From the NCBI RefSeq assembly GCF_000154785.2, contig NC_015730.1:558001-622000 (forward strand): a DNA stretch of 64,000 bases, read 5' to 3'. The stretch's first letter is position 1. The number at the start of each line of letters is the position of its first letter. Positions 32,409 through 41,589 of the stretch are shown in pieces. Below the pieces are notes generated by a model, which saw only the letters and a program-made list of their open reading frames with translations, did no database searches and had not been told where the DNA came from. This stretch comes from Roseobacter litoralis Och 149. Its GTDB lineage: Bacteria > Pseudomonadota > Alphaproteobacteria > Rhodobacterales > Rhodobacteraceae. A program made the position numbers and the translations under genes.

Positions 32409-33422
32409 CTATAATCCAAGCCCGGTCGCAACAGCGTCAATCAAACGCGCATGGGTTGCTTTACGATCAGTCCCTGCCGGGTCAGAGCAGATCGGGTCTT
32501 CTCCCTCTTCTTCCAGCATGCCTGTCGCCCCGGGTTTGCAGGTGCTCAGAAAGGTGAAATGATTGGCCGGGGCAATCTCGACATAGCGGGCATCTGGCAA
32601 CCGATTGGCGAGGTTATTTCCCTCTGGTCCCACATCGGCAGCGCCCAGACGATCTGCATCGCCAAGATTGATCAGCGTGATACCGGGCAGGGCGGTGTTC
32701 AGACTTGCGGGATCCGCGGAACCACCAAACCCCGGGTCGATGATCACGGCGCGGCTGATGCGCTCATCGCGGGTGTCCGCGTCAAAGCCGGGATAGTCGG
32801 CAAACCGCACACCCCCAAGCTGGAAAAAGGTGCAATCGGCGGCATCAGGACCTGTTGCGCAGTTTTCATCCTGTTGTGCGCCGATGAATCGCACCCCGGC
32901 CAGCCCAAGCGATGTCGCACCCCCAAGCGAGAAACCAACGGTTCTGATCCTGTCCAGGTCGACATGGCGCGCGAAGGCAGGGTCCGCAAGGATCATGTCC
33001 AGTGCCGCCGACAGATCGGACGCCCGCGCTTCAAGATCGACCGAGCGGCGCGGTGAACTGTCGCCACTGGTGGAGCCGGGATGATTGACCGCAAGCACCA
33101 TCGCCCCGCGATCCACCAGACCGCTTGCCAGCCAGCCCAATGTTTGCGCATTGCCGCCCGACCCGTGCGACAGCAGGACAAGCGGGTGTTGGCCATCCGC
33201 AACCGCAGCGCCGACAAAGGCAAAGCTCGGCTCGAAAATCGGGCCGTCGCCGACGGGGGCCCGGTAGGTCGGATTGGCCGCCGGATACCAGATTGACGCC
33301 GCGACCGGGGTGGCGCGATGGGCTGCGGACAGATCGAACCGGTCATATCCGGGCAGCATATCCGCCGCAGCGGCACATGCGTGTGACAAGGATAGAAGCG
33401 ACAAGAGAGCAATACGTTTCAT
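32409..33422 (-). CDS. Exported alpha/beta hydrolase (PAF-acetylhydrolase/dienelactone hydrolase-like)
   Basis: 337 residues with a signal peptide (MKRIALLSLLSLSHACAAAA before DML). The nucleophile elbow is GFSLGG, the oxyanion region LVLLSHGSGGNAQTLG, and candidate triad partners are Asp in VIIDPGFGG and His in APANHFTFL. Probably a periplasmic esterase or lipase; substrate unknown. Start ATG 33422 behind GGAGG. Divergent from the membrane AraC regulator at 33536, a likely regulator-target pair. Confidence 0.82.
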   Translation of the reverse strand: MKRIALLSLLSLSHACAAAADMLPGYDRFDLSAAHRATPVAASIWYPAANPTYRAPVGDGPIFEPSFAFVGAAVADGQHPLVLLSHGSGGNAQTLGWLASGLVDRGAMVLAVNHPGSTSGDSSPRRSVDLEARASDLSAALDMILADPAFARHVDLDRIRTVGFSLGGATSLGLAGVRFIGAQQDENCATGPDAADCTFFQLGGVRFADYPGFDADTRDERISRAVIIDPGFGGSADPASLNTALPGITLINLGDADRLGAADVGPEGNNLANRLPDARYVEIAPANHFTFLSTCKPGATGMLEEEGEDPICSDPAGTDRKATHARLIDAVATGLGL

Positions 33423-33485
33423 GAGAACCTCCGTTGATGAACGTTGTTGCCCTGATGCGCCAGATAGCGCCCAAGCCGCGTCCTA

Positions 33486-33525
33486 TATCCGGGATAGAGG
33501 TCGCCACGATCCGGATTTCGGATAG
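33486..33525. promoter_or_regulatory. Repeated ATCCGG-type motifs between hydrolase and AraC regulator
   Basis: Palindrome TATCCGGGATA at 33486-33496, palindrome ATCCGGAT at 33509-33516, and TTCGGATAG at 33517-33525. The first two are about two helical turns apart, the spacing of AraC-family direct sites. Located 11-50 nt before the AraC-type gene; candidate autoregulatory operator. Confidence 0.35.
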
Positions 33526-33535
33526 AAGGGGGGGT

Positions 33536-34573
33536 ATGCCGATGTTGCCGATACCTGCCTTCGTGGCCCTTGTGCTCGCTTATCTCGCCGGGCGTACGTT
33601 CCTATCCGGGGGCAGGAAGGTGCTGGTTTTCTTTATGGCCGCCTGTGCCGTGCAATCCTTTCTCGTGGCGCTGGTCGGTGGGTATAACGTGGAATGGCTG
33701 CGCCCGGTCCTGCCGGTAACTGCTGCGGCGATCCCGCCACTGGCATGGATCACGTTTCAGGATGCTCTGGTCCGCCGCCTGTCATTGCGCAATCTGTCTC
33801 TGCATGCGGTGGCCCCGGCCTTTGCGCTGTTCTGTCGCGTCTTTGCGCCCGAGACGTTGGACGCTGTCGTTCCCGTGATCTTCGTGGCTTATGGGGCGGC
33901 AATCCTGTGGCGCATTAGCATGTTTTCCGACATGCCGCTGGCACGCCTTGAAGCCGGAGAGACGCCCGGCGTGATCTGGAAAGTGCTGGGCTGGGCACTG
34001 ATTGGCTCGGCCCTCAGCGATGTTCTGATCGCGCTGGCTTTCATGACCGGTAACGACAGCTGGACGGGCTGGATGATCACCGCCTCGTCATCGCTTGCGA
34101 TGCTGTTGCTGGGATTGCTCAGCTGCAGCCCGGCGGCATCTGGTGCGGAGAACGATGAACATGAGGCCCGCGCTGCGCCCTCGCACGAATCTATCGCTGA
34201 GGATGATGAAATCCTCGCGCGCCTCGAAAGCTTTTTGTCGCGTGAGCCTTTGCATCTGGATCCTAACCTCAACCTGACACGCCTCGCGCGGCGGCTGCAT
34301 TTGCCGGAGAAACGCCTGTCTGCGGCGGTCAATCGCGCGACAGGGTCCAATGTTTCCCGCTATGTGAATGCCTGGCGCATCCGGCACGCTTGTCATCTGA
34401 TCGAAGCCGGATCATCCGTCACCGATGCGATGCTGGGGAGCGGATTCAACACCAAATCCAACTTTAATCGAGAGTTTCGCCGTGTAACCGGGGTGGCCCC
34501 ATCTGCGTGGCGGCGCGGCGCGGACAGGGCGTCCAACGTGGCAGAGATATCTGGATCGCGGAAATCTATGTGA
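33536..34573 (+). CDS. AraC-family regulator with membrane-embedded sensor
   Basis: 345 residues. The first about 200 residues form six or seven hydrophobic segments; the C-terminal about 100 residues hold the two AraC HTH motifs (LNLTRLARRLHLPEKRLSAA and VTDAMLGSGFNTKSNFNREF, ending RVTGVAPSAWR). This places the DNA-binding domain on the cytoplasmic side of an inner-membrane sensor. ATG 33536 behind AGAAGGGGGG. Divergent from the exported hydrolase. Confidence 0.85.
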   Translation: MPMLPIPAFVALVLAYLAGRTFLSGGRKVLVFFMAACAVQSFLVALVGGYNVEWLRPVLPVTAAAIPPLAWITFQDALVRRLSLRNLSLHAVAPAFALFCRVFAPETLDAVVPVIFVAYGAAILWRISMFSDMPLARLEAGETPGVIWKVLGWALIGSALSDVLIALAFMTGNDSWTGWMITASSSLAMLLLGLLSCSPAASGAENDEHEARAAPSHESIAEDDEILARLESFLSREPLHLDPNLNLTRLARRLHLPEKRLSAAVNRATGSNVSRYVNAWRIRHACHLIEAGSSVTDAMLGSGFNTKSNFNREFRRVTGVAPSAWRRGADRASNVAEISGSRKSM

Positions 34574-34615
34574 CAGGGTGCGGCTTGTCCCCGGACGGCC
34601 CTCGGCAGTGATCTT

Positions 34616-35224
34616 TCAGACGGAGTACGACGACCCGTCGACATCACCAACCCACCCCCAAAGGGCCAGCATGGGTTCATCAACCGTCACGATGGAATGT
34701 GGCTGGTGCGATTTGTGATGCACAAAGCCACCGGGTGCTCTGGGGGTGTGCGCTTTATTCTCGACGCTCCAAAAGGCGGTGCCTTTCAGGATCAGGTACA
34801 GCTCCTCTGCGGCGTGATGGTGTTTGGGATAATGAAAGCCGTCCCCCTGTATCAAAAGGCCGATACGTATGTCGGGGTTCGGGAACAATGCGTCTGGCCC
34901 AATCAGTTCGGTGACTGCCAGTTTCTGCACCGCTTGGGCGGGTAGTTTTCCAAACCCCGCCTCGCGCCAGTGCAAGGTGTCACTGCATTCAGCCAACAGT
35001 GACATCAGGTCGGTTTCGGGGGCTGACATAAGCTCTGGCAATATGTGACAGGCCGGTACTCTTGCGGGGGCTAATACGGGTGGTTGCGATTGATCAGCGG
35101 ACAGTGCGGCACTCATACGCCGTGCAATCTCCGTGTCATGTTGTTTCACCTCGGCAGATGCCGCCTGCATGAAGTTGGTCAAGTGGTCAGAAATGACCCT
35201 TTTGGATGCGCCGGCACGCGTCAT
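34616..35224 (-). CDS. dddQ: DMSP lyase-family cupin (DddQ-like)
   Basis: 202 residues with a C-terminal cupin. Motif HYPKHHHAAEELYLILKG gives His137, Glu141 and Tyr143 in the H-x3-E-x-Y spacing of DddQ metal and catalytic residues, and a second motif, HHKSHQPHSI, supplies His176. DddQ enzymes cleave dimethylsulfoniopropionate to DMS and acrylate in roseobacters. The length and the PMLALWGWVGDV end also fit the family. Whether DMSP is the true substrate is open: the neighbours are not classical acrylate genes. ATG 35224 overlaps the LysR stop by 4 nt, so the two are co-translated. Confidence 0.7.
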   Translation of the reverse strand: MTRAGASKRVISDHLTNFMQAASAEVKQHDTEIARRMSAALSADQSQPPVLAPARVPACHILPELMSAPETDLMSLLAECSDTLHWREAGFGKLPAQAVQKLAVTELIGPDALFPNPDIRIGLLIQGDGFHYPKHHHAAEELYLILKGTAFWSVENKAHTPRAPGGFVHHKSHQPHSIVTVDEPMLALWGWVGDVDGSSYSV

Positions 35225-36108
35225 AGGGCCAGCTGCTTGAGGGCTGTGCGGATACGTGTATGCATTTCAAGAACCGTGCGGCCAAGCGGCAGCCCCTTTG
35301 CGGTGATCACGGCGAGGTCATTATCAATACGGGGCACAAAAGGACGCCAGACGACGTCGTCCTGCAAATCCGCCTTGCCGTTTATCGGGTCCAGAATGGC
35401 GACGTAGTCACCGGCTGCCACAAGTTTACGTGCGATCGCGAAATAATAGGCCGTCGCATTGCGTGAGATAAGGGTGTTGGTATCAGCCAGAAGCGTCTCA
35501 AGTTGGCGGTCAATCTGATGATCGCCGGTAATGCTGACCACGGACCGCCCGGCAAGAGACGTCGGGTGTATCGTCTCAAGTGCGGCCAGCGGGTCGTCTT
35601 TGTGAACCGCGCAGACGCATTCGAAATTGAAGATCTCGGCATGCAGGCCGGCCACCGGCACGGGCAGGTCGATCAGCCCGATGTCGATTTGATGACCCGC
35701 AACCCAAGAGGCGATCTGGCGTGAGGAATGAACCTTTATATCCGTCTTTATATTGGGATGGTCGCGTTGGAAGGATGCCAACACCCGGGGCAGAAAGTTG
35801 AAAGCAAGCACACCGTTCGTGGCGATACTGATGTGCCCGGTTTGACCTGAAAGAATGCCCGCTGCGCGTTGCTTCACGAGCGAAATCGCTTGCAGACCTT
35901 TCGTGACTTCTTCGTGCAGCAGCATGGCTTCTGTCGTCGGTGTGAAAAAACCACGTTCGCGGTGAAACAGGCGAAACCCCAGTTCTGCCTCGAAATTGCT
36001 GAGCGCGATGCTGACCGCGGGCTGCGTCAGGTTGAGCTTTTCTGCCGCGCGGGACACGGAGCCGGCGTCAATCAGAGCGCTAAACACTTCCATGTGCCGA
36101 AGTTTCAT
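35221..36108 (-). CDS. LysR-family transcriptional regulator
   Basis: 295 residues. N-terminal winged HTH (MKLRHMEVFSALIDAGSVSR, then LTQPAVSIALSNFE) followed by a LysR substrate domain (GHISIATNGVLAFNFLPRVL, DIGLIDLPVP). I use ATG 36108 at the HTH onset; an ATG three codons earlier is possible, and the long upstream in-frame extension is unlike the family. Coupled to the DddQ-like gene and divergent from the operon starting at 36283, which it probably controls. Confidence 0.88.
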   Translation of the reverse strand: MKLRHMEVFSALIDAGSVSRAAEKLNLTQPAVSIALSNFEAELGFRLFHRERGFFTPTTEAMLLHEEVTKGLQAISLVKQRAAGILSGQTGHISIATNGVLAFNFLPRVLASFQRDHPNIKTDIKVHSSRQIASWVAGHQIDIGLIDLPVPVAGLHAEIFNFECVCAVHKDDPLAALETIHPTSLAGRSVVSITGDHQIDRQLETLLADTNTLISRNATAYYFAIARKLVAAGDYVAILDPINGKADLQDDVVWRPFVPRIDNDLAVITAKGLPLGRTVLEMHTRIRTALKQLAL

Positions 36109-36155
36109 CGTGCCCATTCGGTCGCTATTTGCATAAGTGAATCGAATACTTTGAT

Positions 36156-36177
36156 AATTGAATTTAAATTGATTTAA
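36156..36177. promoter_or_regulatory. Tandem 11-bp AT-rich repeat in the LysR/oxidoreductase gap
   Basis: AATTGAATTTA followed directly by AATTGATTTAA, 48-69 nt upstream of the LysR start and about 106-127 nt upstream of the divergent oxidoreductase. A candidate LysR binding or promoter element; the base composition is well below the flanks. Confidence 0.3.
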
Positions 36178-36282
36178 TCTCTTCTTGTTTCTAACGTCAA
36201 CAGACAGGCCCCTTTCCAAAGCGCTCGGATATACTCTGGAATACGATTGGCGAGGGTAATCAGGCGTTTGGGGGAACGTAGG

Positions 36283-37605
36283 ATGGCGGTGATCGAGGTG
36301 TTTGGAAAGGAGTGCAAGGACAGTTCATTCTGGCTGGACGACGTGCCTGCGCTGCCTGAATTACCGAGTGTTCCGCTGGAGGATGTCGATGTTGCCGTTG
36401 TCGGTTCCGGGTATACAGGCATGCATGCTGCGATCGAAACCGCAAGGGCCGGACGCAAGACAATGGTGTTGGATGCGCAAGAACCCGGCTGGGGGTGTAG
36501 CACCCGAAACGGGGGCCAGATCAGCACCAGTATCAAACCGTCCCTCGAAAAGCTGACGGCCAAATATGGGGCAACCCGTGCGCGTGCGATCCGCAAGGAG
36601 GGGGAGGCCGCGCTTGAATGGATCGGTGACTTTGTTGCCTCCGAAGGGCTCGAGTGTGATTTTCTGCGCAGCGGCAGGTATCACGCCGCACATACGCCTG
36701 CGCATTATGAAGAGATTGCGCGCGGTGCAGAAACCCTGAGCCGGACAGAAGGGATCGAAGCCTTTGCCGTGCCCCGTCACGAACAACGCAGCGAGCTTGG
36801 ATCAGACACCTATCATGGCGGCGTGGTCTTTCCGCGTCATGCCTCGATCAACCCGGCGAAATACCATCGCGGTTTGCTGACATTGGCGCAATTGGCTGGG
36901 GTGCATGTCGTTGGCAACTGTGCGGTGACGGTCATCAAGCGAGACGCTGTTGGTTTTCTGCTCTCGACCGCCAAGGGGCAGGTGCGCGCGCGCGACGTGA
37001 TCGTTGCGACCAATGGCTACACGGGCGGTGTGACGCCATGGTTGCAGCGCCGCGTCATTCCAATTGGCAGCTATGTGATCGCAACAGAACCTTTACCCAA
37101 GGCCCTTGTGCGTGAGCTTTTCCCAACGTCCCGGATTGCCAGCGACACGCGCAAAGTCGTCTATTACTATCGTCCGTCACCAGATGGAACGCGCGTGCTA
37201 TTTGGGGGACGTGTATCGGCCAATGAGGCCGATACAGCGATCAGCGGTCCAAAGCTGTTTGCGGATATGTGTCGCATTTTTCCGCAGCTTGCGCCCTATG
37301 CCATCACCCATTCGTGGAGCGGGCAGGTTGCATATACTTTTGACGAACTTGCCCATACCGGCGTTCACGAGGGCGTGCATTATGCGATGGGCTACTGCGG
37401 AGCTGGCGTTTCAATGGCCAGCTATCTGGGCAAGCGACTGGGCCAAAAGGTCTTGGGCAGACCAGAAGGCATCACTGCCTTTGACGGGCTGACCCACCCG
37501 ACGCGCCCGTTTTACACCGGAAACCCATGGTTTTTGCCCGCGACCGTTGCATGGTACCGCAGACAGGACCGGATTGAGAGCGAACGTGCTGCCGCATCAT
37601 CGTGA
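36283..37605 (+). CDS. FAD-dependent amine/amino-acid oxidoreductase (DadA/PuuB-like)
   Basis: 440 residues. Rossmann motif VAVVGSGYTGMHAAIETARA near residue 35-55, a GWGCSTRNGGQIS stretch typical of gamma-glutamylputrescine oxidase-like proteins, and a C-terminal FAD loop MGYCGAGVSMASYLG. Predicted to oxidise a C-N bond in a solute imported by the adjacent polyamine-type transporter. ATG 36283 chosen with GGGGGAACG upstream. First gene of the plus-strand operon, divergent from LysR. Confidence 0.85.
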   Translation: MAVIEVFGKECKDSSFWLDDVPALPELPSVPLEDVDVAVVGSGYTGMHAAIETARAGRKTMVLDAQEPGWGCSTRNGGQISTSIKPSLEKLTAKYGATRARAIRKEGEAALEWIGDFVASEGLECDFLRSGRYHAAHTPAHYEEIARGAETLSRTEGIEAFAVPRHEQRSELGSDTYHGGVVFPRHASINPAKYHRGLLTLAQLAGVHVVGNCAVTVIKRDAVGFLLSTAKGQVRARDVIVATNGYTGGVTPWLQRRVIPIGSYVIATEPLPKALVRELFPTSRIASDTRKVVYYYRPSPDGTRVLFGGRVSANEADTAISGPKLFADMCRIFPQLAPYAITHSWSGQVAYTFDELAHTGVHEGVHYAMGYCGAGVSMASYLGKRLGQKVLGRPEGITAFDGLTHPTRPFYTGNPWFLPATVAWYRRQDRIESERAAASS

Positions 37606-37702
37606 CTGAGACATCTGGGCGGCTATGATGCTGAACCGCCTGAAAAACAAAACCAACAAGGTGCCCCCAAACGGGCGCGTGAAAACAACAAGGAGGAAAA
37701 TC

Positions 37703-38743
37703 ATGAAAAGAACACTTGGTTTAACACTGGCAGCGGCGCTGCTGAGTTCGACGGCCTATGCACAAGAAAAGACCGTCACGGTCGCGTCATGGGGCGGATC
37801 ATATCAGGAGGCGCAAAGCAAAGCGCTCTTTGAACCGGCGGCAGCCAATACGGGTATCGTCGTAAAACAGGAAACCTATGGAGGGATGTCTGACGTCCGC
37901 CTGCAGGTCTCGTCTGGTGCCGTGTCCCTAGATATTGTGGCCAGCGGGTCCGGGTCTGCGGCGCGCGCTGCTGCGGAGGGGCTTTTGGAAAAGCTGGATT
38001 ACAGCGTCATTGATGTCTCAACTTTCTACGAGGGCCTTTACACGGATTACTGCGTTGGCGGTGACGTGTTTTCTACTGTCTACGCTTGGAACACGGCAAC
38101 CTACGGCGATGACGGCCCGCAAAGCTGGGCTGATTTCTGGGATGTTGATAAATTCCCCGGAAAGCGCGCCTATCGCAACCGGGTGGCAGGGGCGCTTGAG
38201 CCTGCCATGATGGCGCTGGGCGTGGCACCTGAGGATGTGTATGCCGAGCTCGATTCCGAAGAAGGGATCGAACGCGCATTGGACAAGATCCGCGAGCTGA
38301 AACCCGAAATTGACGTGTTCTGGTCGTCCGGCGCACAACAGGCGCAGCTTATGAAAGACGGTGAGGTCGACATGAGCACCGGCTGGAACGGGCGTTTTGA
38401 CAATGCGGCAAAAGACGGCGCGCAGGTCAAGTACAGCTTCAATCAGGCGCTGTTGGATTACGATTGTTTTGCGATCCCGCTTGGTGCGCCCAACAAGGAT
38501 GTGGCGATGGAATTCCTCGCCGAGATATCAAAGCCCGAATACCAGGACGACCTGCCCACTTACATCACTTACGGCCCAACCAACAAAGCCGCCTATGACA
38601 CCGGTGTGATCACGGCGGAAATGGCGGCAGGCCTGCCATCCTCGCCCGAAAACGCCGCGATGCAGCTGCCGGTTTCGTTGGAATGGTACGCAAAGTGGGA
38701 AACCATCGCGGATGAGATGTATCAGGAAATGCTGACTGAGTGA
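37703..38743 (+). CDS. Polyamine-type ABC importer, substrate-binding protein
   Basis: 346 residues of the PotD/PotF type. Signal peptide MKRTLGLTLAAALLSSTAYA before QEKTV; mature start VTVASWGGSYQEAQSKALFE is typical of the group. Ligand may be a polyamine, opine, betaine or related amine; sequence alone does not decide. Start ATG 37703 behind AAGGAGG. Confidence 0.9.
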   Translation: MKRTLGLTLAAALLSSTAYAQEKTVTVASWGGSYQEAQSKALFEPAAANTGIVVKQETYGGMSDVRLQVSSGAVSLDIVASGSGSAARAAAEGLLEKLDYSVIDVSTFYEGLYTDYCVGGDVFSTVYAWNTATYGDDGPQSWADFWDVDKFPGKRAYRNRVAGALEPAMMALGVAPEDVYAELDSEEGIERALDKIRELKPEIDVFWSSGAQQAQLMKDGEVDMSTGWNGRFDNAAKDGAQVKYSFNQALLDYDCFAIPLGAPNKDVAMEFLAEISKPEYQDDLPTYITYGPTNKAAYDTGVITAEMAAGLPSSPENAAMQLPVSLEWYAKWETIADEMYQEMLTE

Positions 38744-38765
38744 TCAGAGCAGCACAGATTATGAC

Positions 38766-38790
38766 CTGCGGGCCGTATGGCGGCCCGCAG
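38766..38790 (+). terminator. Intercistronic hairpin after the binding-protein gene
   Basis: CTGCGGGCC / GGCCCGCAG, 9 bp, 22 nt after the binding-protein stop, no T run. Likely an mRNA-stabilising or attenuating hairpin that raises binding protein over the rest of the importer. Confidence 0.5.
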
Positions 38791-38810
38791 CGTGAATTAA
38801 GGAATAGATT

Positions 38811-39878
38811 TTGACCAACGCACTGCCCATCACGGTCCGGAATGTGACCAAAAGTTACGGATCGGTGTATGCGTTGGACGACGTATCGCTCGATGTCAAA
38901 AGCGGCGAATTCCTGACCCTGCTGGGACCATCTGGTTCCGGGAAAACCACGCTGTTGATGGTTCTGGCTGGGTTTACACGTCCTGACAGCGGCAGTCTGA
39001 AATTCGGGGACGAAGAGGTCATCCGCACCGCCCCGCATCTGCGTGGTGTGGGAATGGTATTTCAGAACTACGCGCTGTTTCCGCATATGACCGTGGCCGG
39101 GAATGTGGGCTATCCGCTCAAGTTGCGCAAAACACCGGCGACTGAAATCGTGCGGCGCGTCGAAGAGGCCTTGGAGACGGTGCAATTGGGCGGCTTCGGT
39201 GAGCGTCGGATCGACCAACTTTCGGGCGGGCAAAAACAGCGCGTCGCACTGGCGCGTTCAATCGTGTTTGAGCCGCGCATCCTGTTGATGGACGAACCCC
39301 TGTCTGCGCTGGATAAAAAGCTGCGCGATCAGATGCAGATCGAATTGCGCAGCCTGCACGAAAAGCTGGGCATGACGACGGTCTATGTGACCCATGATCA
39401 GCGGGAAGCGCTGACGATGTCGGACCGTATCGCAGTCGTCAACCATGGCAAGATCATGCAACTGGCCACGCCAAGACAGCTCTATGATTTTCCGGCGAAC
39501 CGGTTTGTCGCCGATTTCATTGGCGATTCCACCTTTTTGCCGGTGGACCGGCGGGGCGATCAGATCACTTGTGCCGGTATGGCGCTGAAATACGCGGGCG
39601 ACGTACCACCAGCCGGGCCGCTGCTGTTGATGATCCGCCCGGAACGGCTGCGCCTTGGTGCGGCGTCCGGGACCGCGAATGTCTTTCAGGCCACTGTGTC
39701 CAATGTCGTCTACCAAGGCGACAGCTATCTGATGTATGCAAGGCTTTCTGACGGCACCGAGATAAGCCTGCGGGGCGGCATTCGCGGGGATATCGTTGCG
39801 CATCTGCCCAGCGTTGGTGATCCGGTCGCCCTGTCGCTTGAGGCGGCCGATACTGTGTTGATCAGCGCCGATGACTGA
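38811..39878 (+). CDS. Polyamine-type ABC importer, ATPase (PotA/PotG-like)
   Basis: 355 residues. Walker A GPSGSGKTT at 39-47, signature LSGGQKQRVALARS, Walker B LLMDEPLSALD and H-loop VTHDQREAL are canonical; a TOBE domain follows. TTG start at 38811 with AAGG upstream. Overlaps the first permease by 8 nt. Confidence 0.92.
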   Translation: MTNALPITVRNVTKSYGSVYALDDVSLDVKSGEFLTLLGPSGSGKTTLLMVLAGFTRPDSGSLKFGDEEVIRTAPHLRGVGMVFQNYALFPHMTVAGNVGYPLKLRKTPATEIVRRVEEALETVQLGGFGERRIDQLSGGQKQRVALARSIVFEPRILLMDEPLSALDKKLRDQMQIELRSLHEKLGMTTVYVTHDQREALTMSDRIAVVNHGKIMQLATPRQLYDFPANRFVADFIGDSTFLPVDRRGDQITCAGMALKYAGDVPPAGPLLLMIRPERLRLGAASGTANVFQATVSNVVYQGDSYLMYARLSDGTEISLRGGIRGDIVAHLPSVGDPVALSLEAADTVLISADD

Positions 39879-40764
39879 CGCGTCCCTTGATCCTCACCAA
39901 AGCGAAGGCTTGCGGCGCGATGGCGCGCTGGAGCGGCTGAAGCTCTTTGGCCTTAGTTCGCCTGCGCTGTTGATGGTGCTGGTTGTTCTGGTCATCCCGG
40001 TGGGGTGGCTGTTCTATGTCTCCTTCATCGGGGCGGACGGGCAGTTCTCGCTGGAAAACTACGAACGCATGATCAAACGAAAATCCTATTCGAGGATTTT
40101 CGTGACGACCTTTCAGGTCAGTCTGCTGACCACGGGGTTGTGCATTCTGATCGGCTATCCTCTGGCCTATTTCATGTCACAACTGCCAAACCGCTGGGCA
40201 AACCTTGCCCTGATCACGGTGCTGGTGCCCTTCTGGACATCCCTATTGGTGCGGACATACGCATGGCTGGTGCTTTTGCAAAAGCAGGGGCTGGTCAACC
40301 AATGGGCCATTTCGCTGGGGCTCTGGGACGAGCCGATCAAGATGGTGCACAATATGACGGGCACCCTGATCGGAATGGTGCATATCATGCTGCCTTTCCT
40401 GATCCTGCCCGTCTACAACGCGATGAAGGCGATCGATCACGACTACCTCAAGGCCGCGTCCAACCTTGGTGCCAGCCCACGCCGCGCGTTTTGGACGGTG
40501 TTTTTTCCGCTGTCGATCCCGGGGCTTTTGGCCGGGTCGTTGATGGTCTTTGTCCTGTGCCTTGGGTTTTTTGTGACCCCAGCCGTTCTTGGCGGTGGCA
40601 AGGTGATCATGGTGTCGATGAAGATCGTGTCCAATATTGAGCTGTTCGTGAATTGGGGCGCAGCAAGCGCGCTGGGTGTGGTGCTGCTGGTGCTGACGGT
40701 TGGCATCCTTTGGCTGGCCTCGCGCTTTGTCAATCTGGGCAAGATGACAGGGGGCGGGCACTGA
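39871..40764 (+). CDS. Polyamine-type ABC importer, permease (PotB/PotH-like)
   Basis: 297 residues, six hydrophobic segments, coupling loop DYLKAASNLGASPRRAFWTV. The cytoplasmic N-terminus is polar (TDASLDPHQSEGLRRDGALE). Stop overlaps the next permease start by 1 nt. Confidence 0.92.
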   Translation: MTDASLDPHQSEGLRRDGALERLKLFGLSSPALLMVLVVLVIPVGWLFYVSFIGADGQFSLENYERMIKRKSYSRIFVTTFQVSLLTTGLCILIGYPLAYFMSQLPNRWANLALITVLVPFWTSLLVRTYAWLVLLQKQGLVNQWAISLGLWDEPIKMVHNMTGTLIGMVHIMLPFLILPVYNAMKAIDHDYLKAASNLGASPRRAFWTVFFPLSIPGLLAGSLMVFVLCLGFFVTPAVLGGGKVIMVSMKIVSNIELFVNWGAASALGVVLLVLTVGILWLASRFVNLGKMTGGGH

Positions 40765-41588
40765 TGCTGAAGTGGTTGAATAGCCCCGCGTCTGAGACTC
40801 AGGTCACCCACGGCCAGCGCCTTTGGCTTTATGTGTTTGCCGCCGTCGTGATGCTGCTTTTGGTGGCACCGACGCTGATCGTCATCCCGATGTCGTTCTC
40901 GGAATCCCAATATCTTGAATTCCCGCCTGAAACATGGTCCTTGCGCTGGTATCGCAACTATTTCGGCTCACCTGAATGGATGCAGGCCACGGCCACATCG
41001 CTCAAGGCGGCGGTTCTGACCATGCTGGTGGCGACGCCGGTCGGGGTGGTTGCGGCCTATGGGTTGCACAGTTCGCGCGTGCATTTTGTGCGGCTGGCCT
41101 ATCTGATGCTGATCACCCCGATGATGGTGCCGGTTGTTCTCGTGGCGATTGGCGCATTCTATGTCTTTGTTCAGGTCAACCTGCTCTATTCCCTTACCGG
41201 TCTTGTTCTGGCGCATAGCGTGCTGGCCTTGCCACTTGTTGTGATTGTCACGGGCTCCGCACTCAAGAGCTATGACATGAATCAGGAGCTTGCCGCGCGC
41301 AGCCTTGGGGCGCCGCGGTGGAAGGCGTTTTTGACCATCACCGTCCCGCAAATCCGCTTTGCCATCGTGACGGCAGCGCTTTTGGCGTTCCTGACATCCT
41401 TTGATGAGGTGGTGGTGGCAATGTTCATTTCGGGCGGGGATAACCCGACCCTGACGCGCAATATGTTCAACGCGCTGCGTGATCAGATCGACCCGACGAT
41501 TGCCGCGATCTCAACGATCATGATCATCATTACCTCCCTGATGATGATCCTTGCGCAGGTCTTTGGGCGCAACCCGTCGGATAAGTAG
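40764..41588 (+). CDS. Polyamine-type ABC importer, permease (PotC/PotI-like)
   Basis: 274 residues, six hydrophobic segments, coupling loop ELAARSLGAPRWKAFLTITV. ATG 40764 follows the previous stop with 1-nt overlap (TGATG); a longer in-frame reading upstream lies inside the previous gene and is not used. Confidence 0.92.
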   Translation: MLKWLNSPASETQVTHGQRLWLYVFAAVVMLLLVAPTLIVIPMSFSESQYLEFPPETWSLRWYRNYFGSPEWMQATATSLKAAVLTMLVATPVGVVAAYGLHSSRVHFVRLAYLMLITPMMVPVVLVAIGAFYVFVQVNLLYSLTGLVLAHSVLALPLVVIVTGSALKSYDMNQELAARSLGAPRWKAFLTITVPQIRFAIVTAALLAFLTSFDEVVVAMFISGGDNPTLTRNMFNALRDQIDPTIAAISTIMIIITSLMMILAQVFGRNPSDK

Positions 41589-41589
41589 T

